Below are positions 20,515-27,299 of a DNA stretch of 30,773 nucleotides, piece after piece. Positions within the stretch are counted from its first letter, which is position 1. Each line of letters begins with the position of its first letter. This DNA is from a virus, in IMG/VR virus record IMGVR_UViG_3300045961_000373, positions 1 through 30,773 of that record; one strand, given 5' to 3'. A program made the translations under genes and the position numbers. A model generated the notes under the pieces. The model saw only the letters and a program-made list of their open reading frames with translations, was not told the origin of the DNA and searched no databases.

Positions 20515-21144
20515 ATGGCAGAGAACTATGGAATGACCGAGACATCCCTGGCGGCAGATAACCTGTTTGCTGGTGAGGCATCACGGCCAGAAATACCGGT
20601 TACTATACTGTCTGGCGAAGGCGCTCTTGTACGGGGTACCGTACTTGGGAAGATTCTCAAAGGAGCGATCGCGATTGCTGCAACAGCAGGGAATACGGGC
20701 AATGGAGCTGCAGGTGCAATAGCACTTGGTGCAAAAGCGAAAGTTGGCGCCTATACTCTCAAGTGTATCACTGCTGCAACTAATGGTGGCACATTCGCAG
20801 TATTTGATCCTGAGGGATATCGTTTGGATGATCTGAAAGTTGCTGTCGCATACGACAACGGACATTTCGGAGTTACGATCGCCGATGGGTCTGCCGATTT
20901 TATCGTAGGCGATTCTTTCACAGTAACTCTTGCTGCAGGAAGTGGAAAGTACAAGGCGTATGACAATACGGCTGTTGATGGTACCGGAGTGGCAGCAGCA
21001 ATTCTCGGACGTGCTGTAGACGCGACAAGTGCTGATGTTAAGGCGTTTGCATACGCTGGTGGAGAATTCAAGGAAGCTGCTCTGACAGGAATTGACGCAT
21101 CTGGCAAAGCTGATTTGGCAGATAAAGGAATTTTTGTAAAGTAG
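20515..21144 (+). CDS. Head decoration protein, lambda gpD-like with an inserted domain
   Basis: Product of 209 aa; GGAGG precedes ATG 20515. The N-terminal FAGEASRPEIPVTILSGEGA and the C-terminal VAAAILGRAVDATSADVKAF with an AYAGGEFKEAAL strand are the two halves of a gpD-type decoration fold. Between them (~residues 75-145) lies an inserted beta-rich segment (GAYTLKCITAATNGGTFAVF ... FGVTIADGSADFIVGDSFTV) found in many phage decoration proteins. It would bind the mature capsid lattice as trimers. It directly precedes the major capsid gene as in lambda D/E. Confidence 0.85.
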   Translation: MAENYGMTETSLAADNLFAGEASRPEIPVTILSGEGALVRGTVLGKILKGAIAIAATAGNTGNGAAGAIALGAKAKVGAYTLKCITAATNGGTFAVFDPEGYRLDDLKVAVAYDNGHFGVTIADGSADFIVGDSFTVTLAAGSGKYKAYDNTAVDGTGVAAAILGRAVDATSADVKAFAYAGGEFKEAALTGIDASGKADLADKGIFVK

Positions 21145-21181
21145 TGGTTTCGCGTCTGATATAAGTAGGGATGTAAAATAA

Positions 21182-21217
21182 AAGTACTCCGGGCATCGTC
21201 CCACCCGGCGAACACTT
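21182..21217 (+). other. Hairpin in the leader of the major capsid gene
   Basis: AAGT-act-CCGGG (21182-21193) can pair with CCCGG-cgaac-ACTT (21204-21217), enclosing a 10-nt loop. It lies in the 104-nt gap between decoration and capsid genes and is followed by the AAGGAG ribosome site. No T-run follows the stem directly. It could stabilise or process the capsid mRNA. The pairing is modest. Confidence 0.35.
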
Positions 21218-21248
21218 AAATTGAGGTCATTTTTTACAAGGAGCGTTT

Positions 21249-22247
21249 ATGGATTTACTCCACTGGAGGAGTTTGACCGAGGCAGTGAACAACATCGTTG
21301 TGCCCGGTCGCATGCTGTTGACTATGGTATTCACACGGGTCCGCAAACATACAACTCGTACAATCGATATTGATATTATTGAGGGCAATAAAAAGCTTGC
21401 CCCATTTGTATCGCCAGTCGAGGGTGGTGTTGTGGTTACCAAGCTGGGCCGCAAAATGTCTACAGTGACGGCGCCGCGTATCAGGCTTAAAACACCACTG
21501 TCAGCAAGTGATTTTAATGAACGTGCTGCTGGAGCTGCTGTGTATGTCACTGGCACCGACAAGGATCGTTTTAAAAAGGAAAAAATTGCACTTGAACAGC
21601 AGAACCTCAAAGATCAGGCGCTGAGAAGAATTCACTGGATGTGTGCCCAGGCACTGACCGGGAAAATTACCGTTACTCAGGACAACCTTTCTTTTGAGAT
21701 TGATTTCCTTTTTCCGACAACTCACAAACCAGTACTTGATGGTACAAACGTATGGACCGATGCAGGAAGTAATCCTGTAAAGGATATCCGCACTTGGAAA
21801 CGGCTGGGAGCAAACAAGGGCCATAATTTACGACTTGCATTCAGTACCCCTGCTGCTACCGATGCGCTTCTTAAAAATGAAGAAGCCCGAAAGATGCTGG
21901 ATAACAGGGCTATAAATGTGGGGCAGTTAGTTATTGATGGCACCGACTATATCGGGCGTATTAATGGGGTGGATATCTATGAATTCTCCGAAGAATACGT
22001 TGATGATGCCGGTACATCTCATCCGATGCTTCCTGATAGGACCTTTACAATGCTCGATCCTGATGCACGCTTTGACATGAACTATGCGGCTGTTGAAGAT
22101 CTCGAAGCTGGCGGCAACGTTGTTACCGAGTTCTTTTCTAAACAGTATGAGGAGAAGGACCCGTCTGCAATGTGGTTGCTGGTTGAAAGCGATCCGCTTC
22201 CAACGGTGAATCAGCCGGGAGCAGTAGTTCACGCAACGGTAGTGTAG
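21249..22247 (+). CDS. Major capsid protein, phage E family (lambda gpE-like)
   Basis: Product of 332 aa with AAGGAG 6 nt before ATG 21249. The family signature is visible along the length: LTEAVNNIVVPGRMLLTMVF, the TRTIDIDIIEGNKKLAPFVS block followed by PVEGG, PRIRLKTPLSASDFNERAAG, a central helix (KFKKEKIALEQQNLKDQALR region), then NAMLDNRAINVGQL-type and LPDRTFTMLDP segments. HK97-fold capsid of the lambda E type, paired with a gpD-type decoration protein, whereas Mu itself uses gpT. The head is thus mosaic: Mu-like packaging genes with a lambda-type shell. Confidence 0.9.
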   Translation: MDLLHWRSLTEAVNNIVVPGRMLLTMVFTRVRKHTTRTIDIDIIEGNKKLAPFVSPVEGGVVVTKLGRKMSTVTAPRIRLKTPLSASDFNERAAGAAVYVTGTDKDRFKKEKIALEQQNLKDQALRRIHWMCAQALTGKITVTQDNLSFEIDFLFPTTHKPVLDGTNVWTDAGSNPVKDIRTWKRLGANKGHNLRLAFSTPAATDALLKNEEARKMLDNRAINVGQLVIDGTDYIGRINGVDIYEFSEEYVDDAGTSHPMLPDRTFTMLDPDARFDMNYAAVEDLEAGGNVVTEFFSKQYEEKDPSAMWLLVESDPLPTVNQPGAVVHATVV

Positions 22248-22280
22248 TCGTTTAATACACATATAATAAAGATTAGTGCA

Positions 22281-22313
22281 GCTCCCTGGTAGACCGTGGT
22301 TAAGCCAGGGAGC
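22281..22313 (+). other. Strong hairpin after the major capsid gene
   Basis: GCTCCCTGG (22281-22289) and CCAGGGAGC (22305-22313) form a perfect 9-bp stem with a 15-nt loop that itself can pair (ACC-GT-GGT). It lies 34 nt after the capsid stop and just before the AAAAGGAG ribosome site of the next gene. No T-run follows, so read-through is expected. Likely an mRNA 3'-end stabiliser or partial attenuator that makes capsid mRNA more abundant than the downstream genes. Confidence 0.55.
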
Positions 22314-22334
22314 AAATTCAAAAAGGAGCATGGG

Positions 22335-22709
22335 GTGAAGGTTCAAATAATTGGTCATGTCGAAGCAGAAAACGGAGTTCTTTCTGGGATTGTTGAATTA
22401 CCTGATGTCCGGGCAAAACGGTTGATTAGTCTGGGTGCTGCTGTGGCGGCAGACATAGTCGCTGTTGACGCAATAGCAGGCAATACCGCAATTGATTATC
22501 ATGCTGCAGCCGATCATGCACAGAATGTGCTGAAAAATCAGTCTGAAACGATTGAGCAACAAGCAGAAAAAATCGGACTGCTGGAAGGGATAGTCCAACA
22601 GCTTAAAGATGCAAACGAACAGCTCGAAAGACAAATTGTTGAGATCCGGGGCAAAGTGCCTGCAGAGGATAAGCCGGTAACCGAAACAAAAAAATCTGGA
22701 AAGAAGTAA
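22335..22709 (+). CDS. Head-region protein with coiled coil, unknown function
   Basis: Product of 124 aa. I choose the GTG at 22335 because AAGGAG lies 6 nt upstream; a longer frame from 22296 would begin inside the hairpin. The N-terminal ~45 residues are a small domain (VQIIGHVEAENGVLSGIVEL, then PDVRAKRLISLGAA), followed by a linker and a clear coiled coil (residues ~68-105, SETIEQQAEKIGLLEGIVQQ). The lysine-rich end is probably disordered. Position between capsid and gp36 genes suggests a head completion or connector role. Confidence 0.65.
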   Translation: MKVQIIGHVEAENGVLSGIVELPDVRAKRLISLGAAVAADIVAVDAIAGNTAIDYHAAADHAQNVLKNQSETIEQQAEKIGLLEGIVQQLKDANEQLERQIVEIRGKVPAEDKPVTETKKSGKK

Positions 22710-22712
22710 AAA

Positions 22713-23156
22713 ATGTATTCTACCCTCGAAAACCTGAAAACTGCACTTCCTGAGCGGGTATTATTGCAACTTACCGACGATGAAAACAACGGGGAGTTTG
22801 TGCTGGATCCGCCTAATGCAGCATACACCAGGGTAATCGAGGCCGTTAAAAAAACTGATTCGCTTATTGATGGATACATTTCTGGCAGATACGAATTACC
22901 TTTTTCATCTGTACCGAATCTGATTAATACCATTTCGGTCAATTTGACAATTTGTGAGTTGTATGAGCGCAACCACGAAGCGGTTCTTCCGGAAGCGATT
23001 GCCGAAAGAAGAAAAGCCAATATTAAAACATTGGAAAAGCTGCAGAGTGGTGTGGTTGTTTTACCAGGGCAATCTAAAGTAGAGCCGGCATCGTTTGTTG
23101 TAAACAAGACTGATGATGACAGGCAGTTCCCGAATTCGCTTTTAAACATGTATTGA
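22713..23156 (+). CDS. Head completion/adaptor protein, Mu gp36 (DUF1320) family
   Basis: Product of 147 aa. Hallmarks are the opening MYSTLENLKTALPERVLLQL, the RVIEAVKKTDSLIDGYISGRYELPF segment (residues ~37-61) and VNLTICELYERNHEAVLPEA, typical of the Mu gp36 family, which folds like the HK97 gp6/SPP1 gp15 adaptors under the portal. It starts 3 nt after the preceding stop. The protein would extend the portal ring for head-tail joining. Confidence 0.85.
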   Translation: MYSTLENLKTALPERVLLQLTDDENNGEFVLDPPNAAYTRVIEAVKKTDSLIDGYISGRYELPFSSVPNLINTISVNLTICELYERNHEAVLPEAIAERRKANIKTLEKLQSGVVVLPGQSKVEPASFVVNKTDDDRQFPNSLLNMY

Positions 23157-23167
23157 GAGGCATTTCA

Positions 23168-23641
23168 ATGTTGTTTGAAAAGGCATTAAAAGCCGTATTG
23201 AATTGGGAAGGCGATTACACAAATGATCCTCGCGACCCGGGTGGTGAAACCAGGTACGGTATTAGTAAGCGGGCATATCCAGATCTGAATATCTGGTTGC
23301 TTACCGTGGAAGAGGCTGCAAATATTTACAGGGCTGATTATTGGGAAAAATGCCAATGTGATAAGTTTGCTGACCCGGTTGCTATTCTACTGTTTGATAC
23401 AGCGGTAAATATGGGTAATGATGCTGCAGCAAAGATGCTTCAATCGGTAGTCGGCGTAAAGGTTGACGGGATTATCGGACCTAAAACAATTCATGGTGTA
23501 AATATGGCCGACCCGGTCTGGGTTGTCAGGGAGTTGGCAGCAGCACGGATGCTTCGATATTCAAAAATGAAAAACTGGGATGTATATGGGACAGGCTGGA
23601 CACGCAGGCTGTTCGATGTTGCCCTTCACGCAATTAAATAA
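23168..23641 (+). CDS. Endolysin, glycoside hydrolase 108 family
   Basis: Product of 157 aa. ATG 23168 has AGAGG 7 nt upstream; the TTG at 23153 overlaps the previous stop and is unlikely. The GH108 catalytic signature EGDYTNDPRDPGGETRYGIS starts at residue 14 with the proposed catalytic glutamate. The C-terminal peptidoglycan-binding part has VVGVKVDGIIGPKTI and a conserved YSKMKNWDVYGTGWTRR. It cleaves the glycan backbone of murein. There is no signal peptide, so it needs the downstream holin. It is placed, unusually for Mu, between gp36 and gp37. Confidence 0.9.
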   Translation: MLFEKALKAVLNWEGDYTNDPRDPGGETRYGISKRAYPDLNIWLLTVEEAANIYRADYWEKCQCDKFADPVAILLFDTAVNMGNDAAAKMLQSVVGVKVDGIIGPKTIHGVNMADPVWVVRELAAARMLRYSKMKNWDVYGTGWTRRLFDVALHAIK

Positions 23642-23653
23642 GGAGCAGATAGT

Positions 23654-23944
23654 ATGGATAAGCTGTTAAAGTTAGCTAATGGGTACAAAACATTGATTGG
23701 TCTTATGATTTTAATACTGGTCTCAGTTATCTGCATGCTTACCGGTATTGACGTACCAAATTTTGAGGAACCGCAGTCATGGCCTGATCTTATTAAACTG
23801 ATAGCATTGTCAGTAGGCGGAATGATAGCAGGTACAGGCTGGGCAGACAAAATCGCAAAGGCCAGGACTGAAGAACTACGGAAATCTGTTATCGCAAAAA
23901 GTCCTGTACTGCAGGCTGGTGAAGAAATCTTTCCTAGAAAGTGA
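23654..23944 (+). CDS. Putative holin, two transmembrane helices
   Basis: Product of 96 aa, 12 nt after the endolysin, with AAGGAG upstream. Hydrophobic helices at residues ~12-31 (TLIGLMILILVSVICMLTGI) and ~47-63 (LIKLIALSVGGMIAGTG) are separated by an acidic/proline loop. The C-terminus is charged (KIAKARTEELRK). Size, topology and pairing with the endolysin fit a holin, though no specific family is recognised. With the endolysin it forms the lysis cassette. Confidence 0.72.
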   Translation: MDKLLKLANGYKTLIGLMILILVSVICMLTGIDVPNFEEPQSWPDLIKLIALSVGGMIAGTGWADKIAKARTEELRKSVIAKSPVLQAGEEIFPRK

Positions 23945-23946
23945 AC

Positions 23947-24090
23947 ATGGAGAATTTGGCAAGCCTGGCACAAGCACTCTTTGCAATCATTGAAGCAGCA
24001 GATGCCGGGCTAGTCCCTTTCGAGCGCGCTTTTGAAGTAGCTGCACAGTTAACTGATCAAATTGAGAAAGAAATGAATTATGGAGTTTAA
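23947..24090 (+). CDS. Small helical protein after the holin (47 aa)
   Basis: ATG 23947 lies 2 nt after the holin stop and the frame ends inside the next gene, overlapping its ATG (24080) by 11 nt. The 47-residue product, MENLASLAQALFAIIEAADA then GLVPFERAFEVAAQLTDQIE, is a helical, alanine-rich, acidic peptide with gene-like codon use. The ribosome site is weak (GAAAG), so translation is probably coupled to the holin. Possible lysis regulator or structural accessory; unknown. Confidence 0.6.
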   Translation: MENLASLAQALFAIIEAADAGLVPFERAFEVAAQLTDQIEKEMNYGV

Positions 24091-24640
24091 CCCAGTCAGC
24101 CTGTCATTAATAGAAGACACCATGTTGTCTTACCTGAAAAGCGTTCTAGATATGTATGGGTCTGGGTTATCCTCTATTTATGAATTTGACGCTCGAAAAG
24201 GTCTTGACACTATTAATCGGACCCCGGCGATTTGTGTAGCTACAGAATCGGTTGGCTTTCGCCAGGTCGACGAATGCACGGTTAAGTGGTCGCCAAAGGT
24301 CATGCTCTACATGGTGTTTAAAAATGTAAGCAACGAAGCGGCTCGCAGGCGAGGTGTATACCCAATACTTGAAGGGGTCACCAAGCTGCTACAATTGCAA
24401 ACGCTGGGCTTGGATATAGAACCATTAGTGCCTGGTCTCAGTGCTGATGAAATTATTCATGCTGCCTTTGAGCAGAGAGGATATATAGGATTTAAAATAC
24501 CGTTTACAACGTCATTTGATGTAGAAAAGTATGAAGAACCACAGGAAGCAATTAAACTGTTAATGTCAGGTATTAAGTATTTCATGCAGCCTGATGACGG
24601 TGAAAATGATTCCCAGGACATAGTAACATTTTGGGAGTAG
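24080..24640 (+). CDS. Mu gp37 (DUF1834) family tail completion protein
   Basis: Product of 186 aa. Family pattern: IEDTMLSYLKSVLDMYG at the N-terminus, TPAICVATESVGFRQ, WSPKVMLYMVFKNVSNEAAR and RRGVYPILEGVTKLLQLQ, matching Mu-like gp37/DUF1834 proteins of similar size. These are thought to act as tail terminator or head-tail joining proteins between gp36 and the sheath gene. Its start overlaps the preceding small gene, and the ribosome site GAAAG lies inside that gene. Confidence 0.83.
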   Translation: MEFNPVSLSLIEDTMLSYLKSVLDMYGSGLSSIYEFDARKGLDTINRTPAICVATESVGFRQVDECTVKWSPKVMLYMVFKNVSNEAARRRGVYPILEGVTKLLQLQTLGLDIEPLVPGLSADEIIHAAFEQRGYIGFKIPFTTSFDVEKYEEPQEAIKLLMSGIKYFMQPDDGENDSQDIVTFWE

Positions 24641-24646
24641 CGTAAT

Positions 24647-24847
24647 ATGCCATCTACAATTTCAGTCATAGCCAAATCTGGCTGCATTGTGCCGCGTGAG
24701 AACCCGGCAGAACCGGTAATCACCGACAACGAACCGGTACAGGTTGTAAAAACAATCTATTACCAGCGTCTGCTTGCTGACGGGTCAATAACTATACATG
24801 ATGAAAAACAACAAAAACAACCACAGAAAAAGGGTGGTAATAAATGA
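24647..24847 (+). CDS. Mu gp38 (DUF2635) family small protein
   Basis: Product of 66 aa directly upstream of the sheath gene, with which it overlaps by ATGA. The VIAKSGCIVPRENPAEPVIT start and the VQVVKTIYYQRLLADGSITI segment fit the DUF2635 family found at this place in Mu-like phages. The lysine/glutamine-rich end is disordered. Function unknown; conserved with the sheath. The ribosome site GGGAG lies 9 nt upstream, inside the gp37-type gene. Confidence 0.75.
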   Translation: MPSTISVIAKSGCIVPRENPAEPVITDNEPVQVVKTIYYQRLLADGSITIHDEKQQKQPQKKGGNK

Positions 24848-26304
24848 GTATTTCAACCTCGATAAGAAAGCCCGGTCCGTATACCGAAATTGACGCGAAT
24901 GGAGCAAACAATTCGTTGCCATCTACCAGGCAGGAAATCGTGATCATAGCTCAGCGGCTGACCTCCGGGTCTGTTGCGCAGAATATTCCTATACCTGTTG
25001 TGGGGCCTAATCAGGCTGCAACATATTTTGGTGCTGGATCAATTGCACACCGAATGGCTATCGCGTTATTCAAGGCATACCCGTATGCATCGCTTACCAT
25101 TTGTGGGTTAGATGATTCAGGGACAGGCGTTGCCGCCACAGCTACAATTACGATCGCAAATGCGGCGACCTCGAGCGGCGTTCTGGATGCTTACATTGGT
25201 AACGACAGAGTTTCTATTGCCATTTCATCCGGTGATGCAGCTGCTGCAATCGCAACGAAATTGAGCGCTGAGATAAACAAGTACGTTAACCTTCCGGTAA
25301 CGGCAACCGTAAATGCGGCAGTGGTCACACTGACAGCAAAAAACAAAGGTACTTGTGGAAATGTAATAGGGCGTTTTAACCCAACGTCATCAAAATACGA
25401 GCCTGAAATAATTATAACAGCTGGTGCGGTAACTGCATCCGTCGTAGGGTTCGCATCTGGCGCCAATGATCCGGCGATGGATACTGCATTTGCAGCTCTG
25501 GCATCGAGCCGGTATCACTTGTATGTTATACCATTCGCAACTTTGGCTGCTGCACAAGCCCTGGATACACACCTGGAATTTGTATCAAACGAAATTAACC
25601 AGCGTGGTGCACGGGGGTATATGTTCATATCTGCTGCCGTTGCTGATGCAACAACCATATCAGCAGTAAATGCAAAACGAATTTGTCTTGGGATGGTCCG
25701 TAAGTGTCGGCGTCCAGCGTTCGAAAATGCTGCAGCGTTTGCTGGTATTCAGGCTGCTCAAGAAACCCCTTGGCGAGCTGTAAATAATGCTGAGCTTGTT
25801 GGTTGTGATGCTCCAGGGATCGCGGATAGATTTACATTTACAGAAATCAACAATCTACTGTGGAGTGGTGTTACACCATTTGAAGTTGGTGTCGGTGAAA
25901 AGGTTCGCTGTGTTCGAGCTATTTCAACCTATACAGCCAACTCTGGAGGATCGCCTGATCCTACATGGCTCGATTCATTCAAAATTGCTACCGCTGATTA
26001 TGTCAGGGATGCAATTGTTGAAAGCCATAAAAACAATTTTGCAAACTCTGTACTCCGTGATAATCATGTAGATGGTGAACCGGAGTATGTGGTTACCCCT
26101 GCTGATATTAATTCAAATAATATCGCTGTTTGCAAACGCATCGAAAGAGCTGGTGGGCTGAACGATGTTGATGCATATAAGAATTTGTTTACAGCAGTGC
26201 GCAATCCAGATGTCGCGGGACGAGTTGATTCTGCGGTCCCCATCGACATCGTGGATGCTGCGCATATTTTCGCCAACACAATCAAAATTGTCTCGGCAAT
26301 CTAA
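24844..26304 (+). CDS. Contractile tail sheath protein, Mu gpL type
   Basis: Product of 486 aa, the size of Mu gpL. The N-terminus RKPGPYTEIDANGANNSLPS and QEIVIIAQRLTSGSVAQNIP are the sheath hallmark, followed by an inserted beta domain (~residues 90-195) and the core with YHLYVIPFATLAAAQALDTH, RGYMFISAAV and the C-terminal PIDIVDAAHIFANTIKIVSA. Sheath subunits stack around the tail tube and contract during injection, so the phage is a myovirus-type particle. Start coupled to the previous gene. Confidence 0.93.
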   Translation: MSISTSIRKPGPYTEIDANGANNSLPSTRQEIVIIAQRLTSGSVAQNIPIPVVGPNQAATYFGAGSIAHRMAIALFKAYPYASLTICGLDDSGTGVAATATITIANAATSSGVLDAYIGNDRVSIAISSGDAAAAIATKLSAEINKYVNLPVTATVNAAVVTLTAKNKGTCGNVIGRFNPTSSKYEPEIIITAGAVTASVVGFASGANDPAMDTAFAALASSRYHLYVIPFATLAAAQALDTHLEFVSNEINQRGARGYMFISAAVADATTISAVNAKRICLGMVRKCRRPAFENAAAFAGIQAAQETPWRAVNNAELVGCDAPGIADRFTFTEINNLLWSGVTPFEVGVGEKVRCVRAISTYTANSGGSPDPTWLDSFKIATADYVRDAIVESHKNNFANSVLRDNHVDGEPEYVVTPADINSNNIAVCKRIERAGGLNDVDAYKNLFTAVRNPDVAGRVDSAVPIDIVDAAHIFANTIKIVSAI

Positions 26305-26317
26305 GGAGTAAAGTACT

Positions 26318-26680
26318 ATGGCAACCAAATATGTATCACGCTGTCGAGTAACTCGCAATGGCCAAAAGATTCAGCACATGAAATCGTTCAAACACGATCC
26401 CATAGATTATCGTGCTGAGGTTGATACTATGGAGGGTTCGGGGACAGTTGAGCGAAATAAGAAGTACAAGTTTTCACTTGATTATGCTGTACCAAAAACA
26501 AACGCAAAGCTCAACTGGAGTGATGTGTCTAATGAAACCTGGACCATCGAGCTTGAGGGTGGAACTAGGGTAACCTACACTGGGGTTGACTCCCTGTCTC
26601 GCGGTGAAATTGCGATGGATGCACAGAAAGAAGCTGTAACTACCATATCATTCATTGCTGACACAGAGGTAATTGAATGA
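26318..26680 (+). CDS. Tail tube protein, Mu gpM type
   Basis: Product of 120 aa with AAGGAG before ATG 26318. Pattern of the Mu M-type tube: YVSRCRVTRNGQKIQHMKSF, EVDTMEGSGTVERNKKYKFS, the WSDVSNETWTIELEGG strand and VTYTGVDSLSRGEIAMDAQK. It forms the inner tube within the sheath. The stop overlaps the next ATG (ATGA). Order sheath then tube matches Mu L-M. Confidence 0.9.
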   Translation: MATKYVSRCRVTRNGQKIQHMKSFKHDPIDYRAEVDTMEGSGTVERNKKYKFSLDYAVPKTNAKLNWSDVSNETWTIELEGGTRVTYTGVDSLSRGEIAMDAQKEAVTTISFIADTEVIE

Positions 26681-27201
26681 GTAATCTTCTTTCAAAAATA
26701 AAAAATGGATCCAATAATTTTGTTGATGTCCTCTTTCCTGGGACATCAACACTTATCCGAATAAAACTACTTTCGAATCAGGACACGCTGGATGCCACAT
26801 TGGCAGCAGATAAGATATTCAAGGCGAGTGATGTACCGGTGACATTTCAAAATGTGAACACATATGAAAATGAAAAAACCGTACAACTGCTTTTTAGGTC
26901 CTGCCGGAATCCTGATAACGGAGAGCCAATTGCTGCAGATGTCACAGAGTTTAGGCGGCTACTATCAAATGAAGAGCGTTCTGCACTTATAGATGAGTAC
27001 AATGCGCTTGCTCAGGAGTGTAATCCTAGCCCAATGGAAATGGATCCAGCAGAATTTGATGCATTAATCGCTCAGGTAAAAAAAAACATACAGGAGACGA
27101 TTGGGAACATTTCAAATTTGCAAACGCTGAGAAAGCTTTCGCGCTATTTGGCAGAGGAGCTTTTGAGCTTACAGAAGGACAATGGACCTACATCCTCGTA
27201 A
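26677..27201 (+). CDS. Tail assembly chaperone (gpG-type, Mu gp41 position), unshifted product
   Basis: Product of 174 aa between the tube and tape-measure genes, the place of tail assembly chaperones (lambda G/GT). The sequence has a beta-rich start (VDVLFPGTSTLIRIKLLSNQ), a CRNPDNGEP turn, an acidic middle and a helical C-terminus. At 27078-27087 it contains GTA AAA AAA AAC, a strong -1 slippery run, and the -1 frame downstream stays open to 27299. The unshifted form ends at 27201 with TAATG. Confidence 0.82.
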   Translation: MSNLLSKIKNGSNNFVDVLFPGTSTLIRIKLLSNQDTLDATLAADKIFKASDVPVTFQNVNTYENEKTVQLLFRSCRNPDNGEPIAADVTEFRRLLSNEERSALIDEYNALAQECNPSPMEMDPAEFDALIAQVKKNIQETIGNISNLQTLRKLSRYLAEELLSLQKDNGPTSS

Positions 27202-27299
27202 TGAGGAATATTGAAGCAGAAAAAACACCTGTAGACGTTGACCAGGTATTAAAGGCCGTAGAAGACTTAGTGGAGATTGATGATGGCACAGAGGACTGA
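27087..27299 (+). CDS. -1 frameshift extension of the tail chaperone (GT-type product)
   Basis: A slip of -1 at A-AAA-AAC (27081-27087) joins the first 137 residues of the chaperone to a 70-residue extension, total ~207 aa. The extension reads like real protein: DDWEHFKFANAEKAFALFGR, then FELTEGQWTYILVMRNIEAE and DQVLKAVEDLVEIDDG. It is not interrupted by stops from the slippery site to 27299. An ATG at 27201 (TAATG) could also start a separate 32-aa product. In lambda the GT fusion binds the tape measure; I infer the same here. The stop lies 17 nt inside the tape-measure gene. Confidence 0.75.
   Translation, partial: HTGDDWEHFKFANAEKAFALFGRGAFELTEGQWTYILVMRNIEAEKTPVDVDQVLKAVEDLVEIDDGTED

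Noticed and set aside
20581-21204. Leftward 207-codon frame
   Set aside because: It is antisense to the decoration protein; cysteine/serine-rich composition is typical of a shadow frame.
22296-22334. Upstream extension of the gene at 22335
   Set aside because: The extension begins within the hairpin, while AAAAGGAG is correctly spaced for the GTG at 22335.
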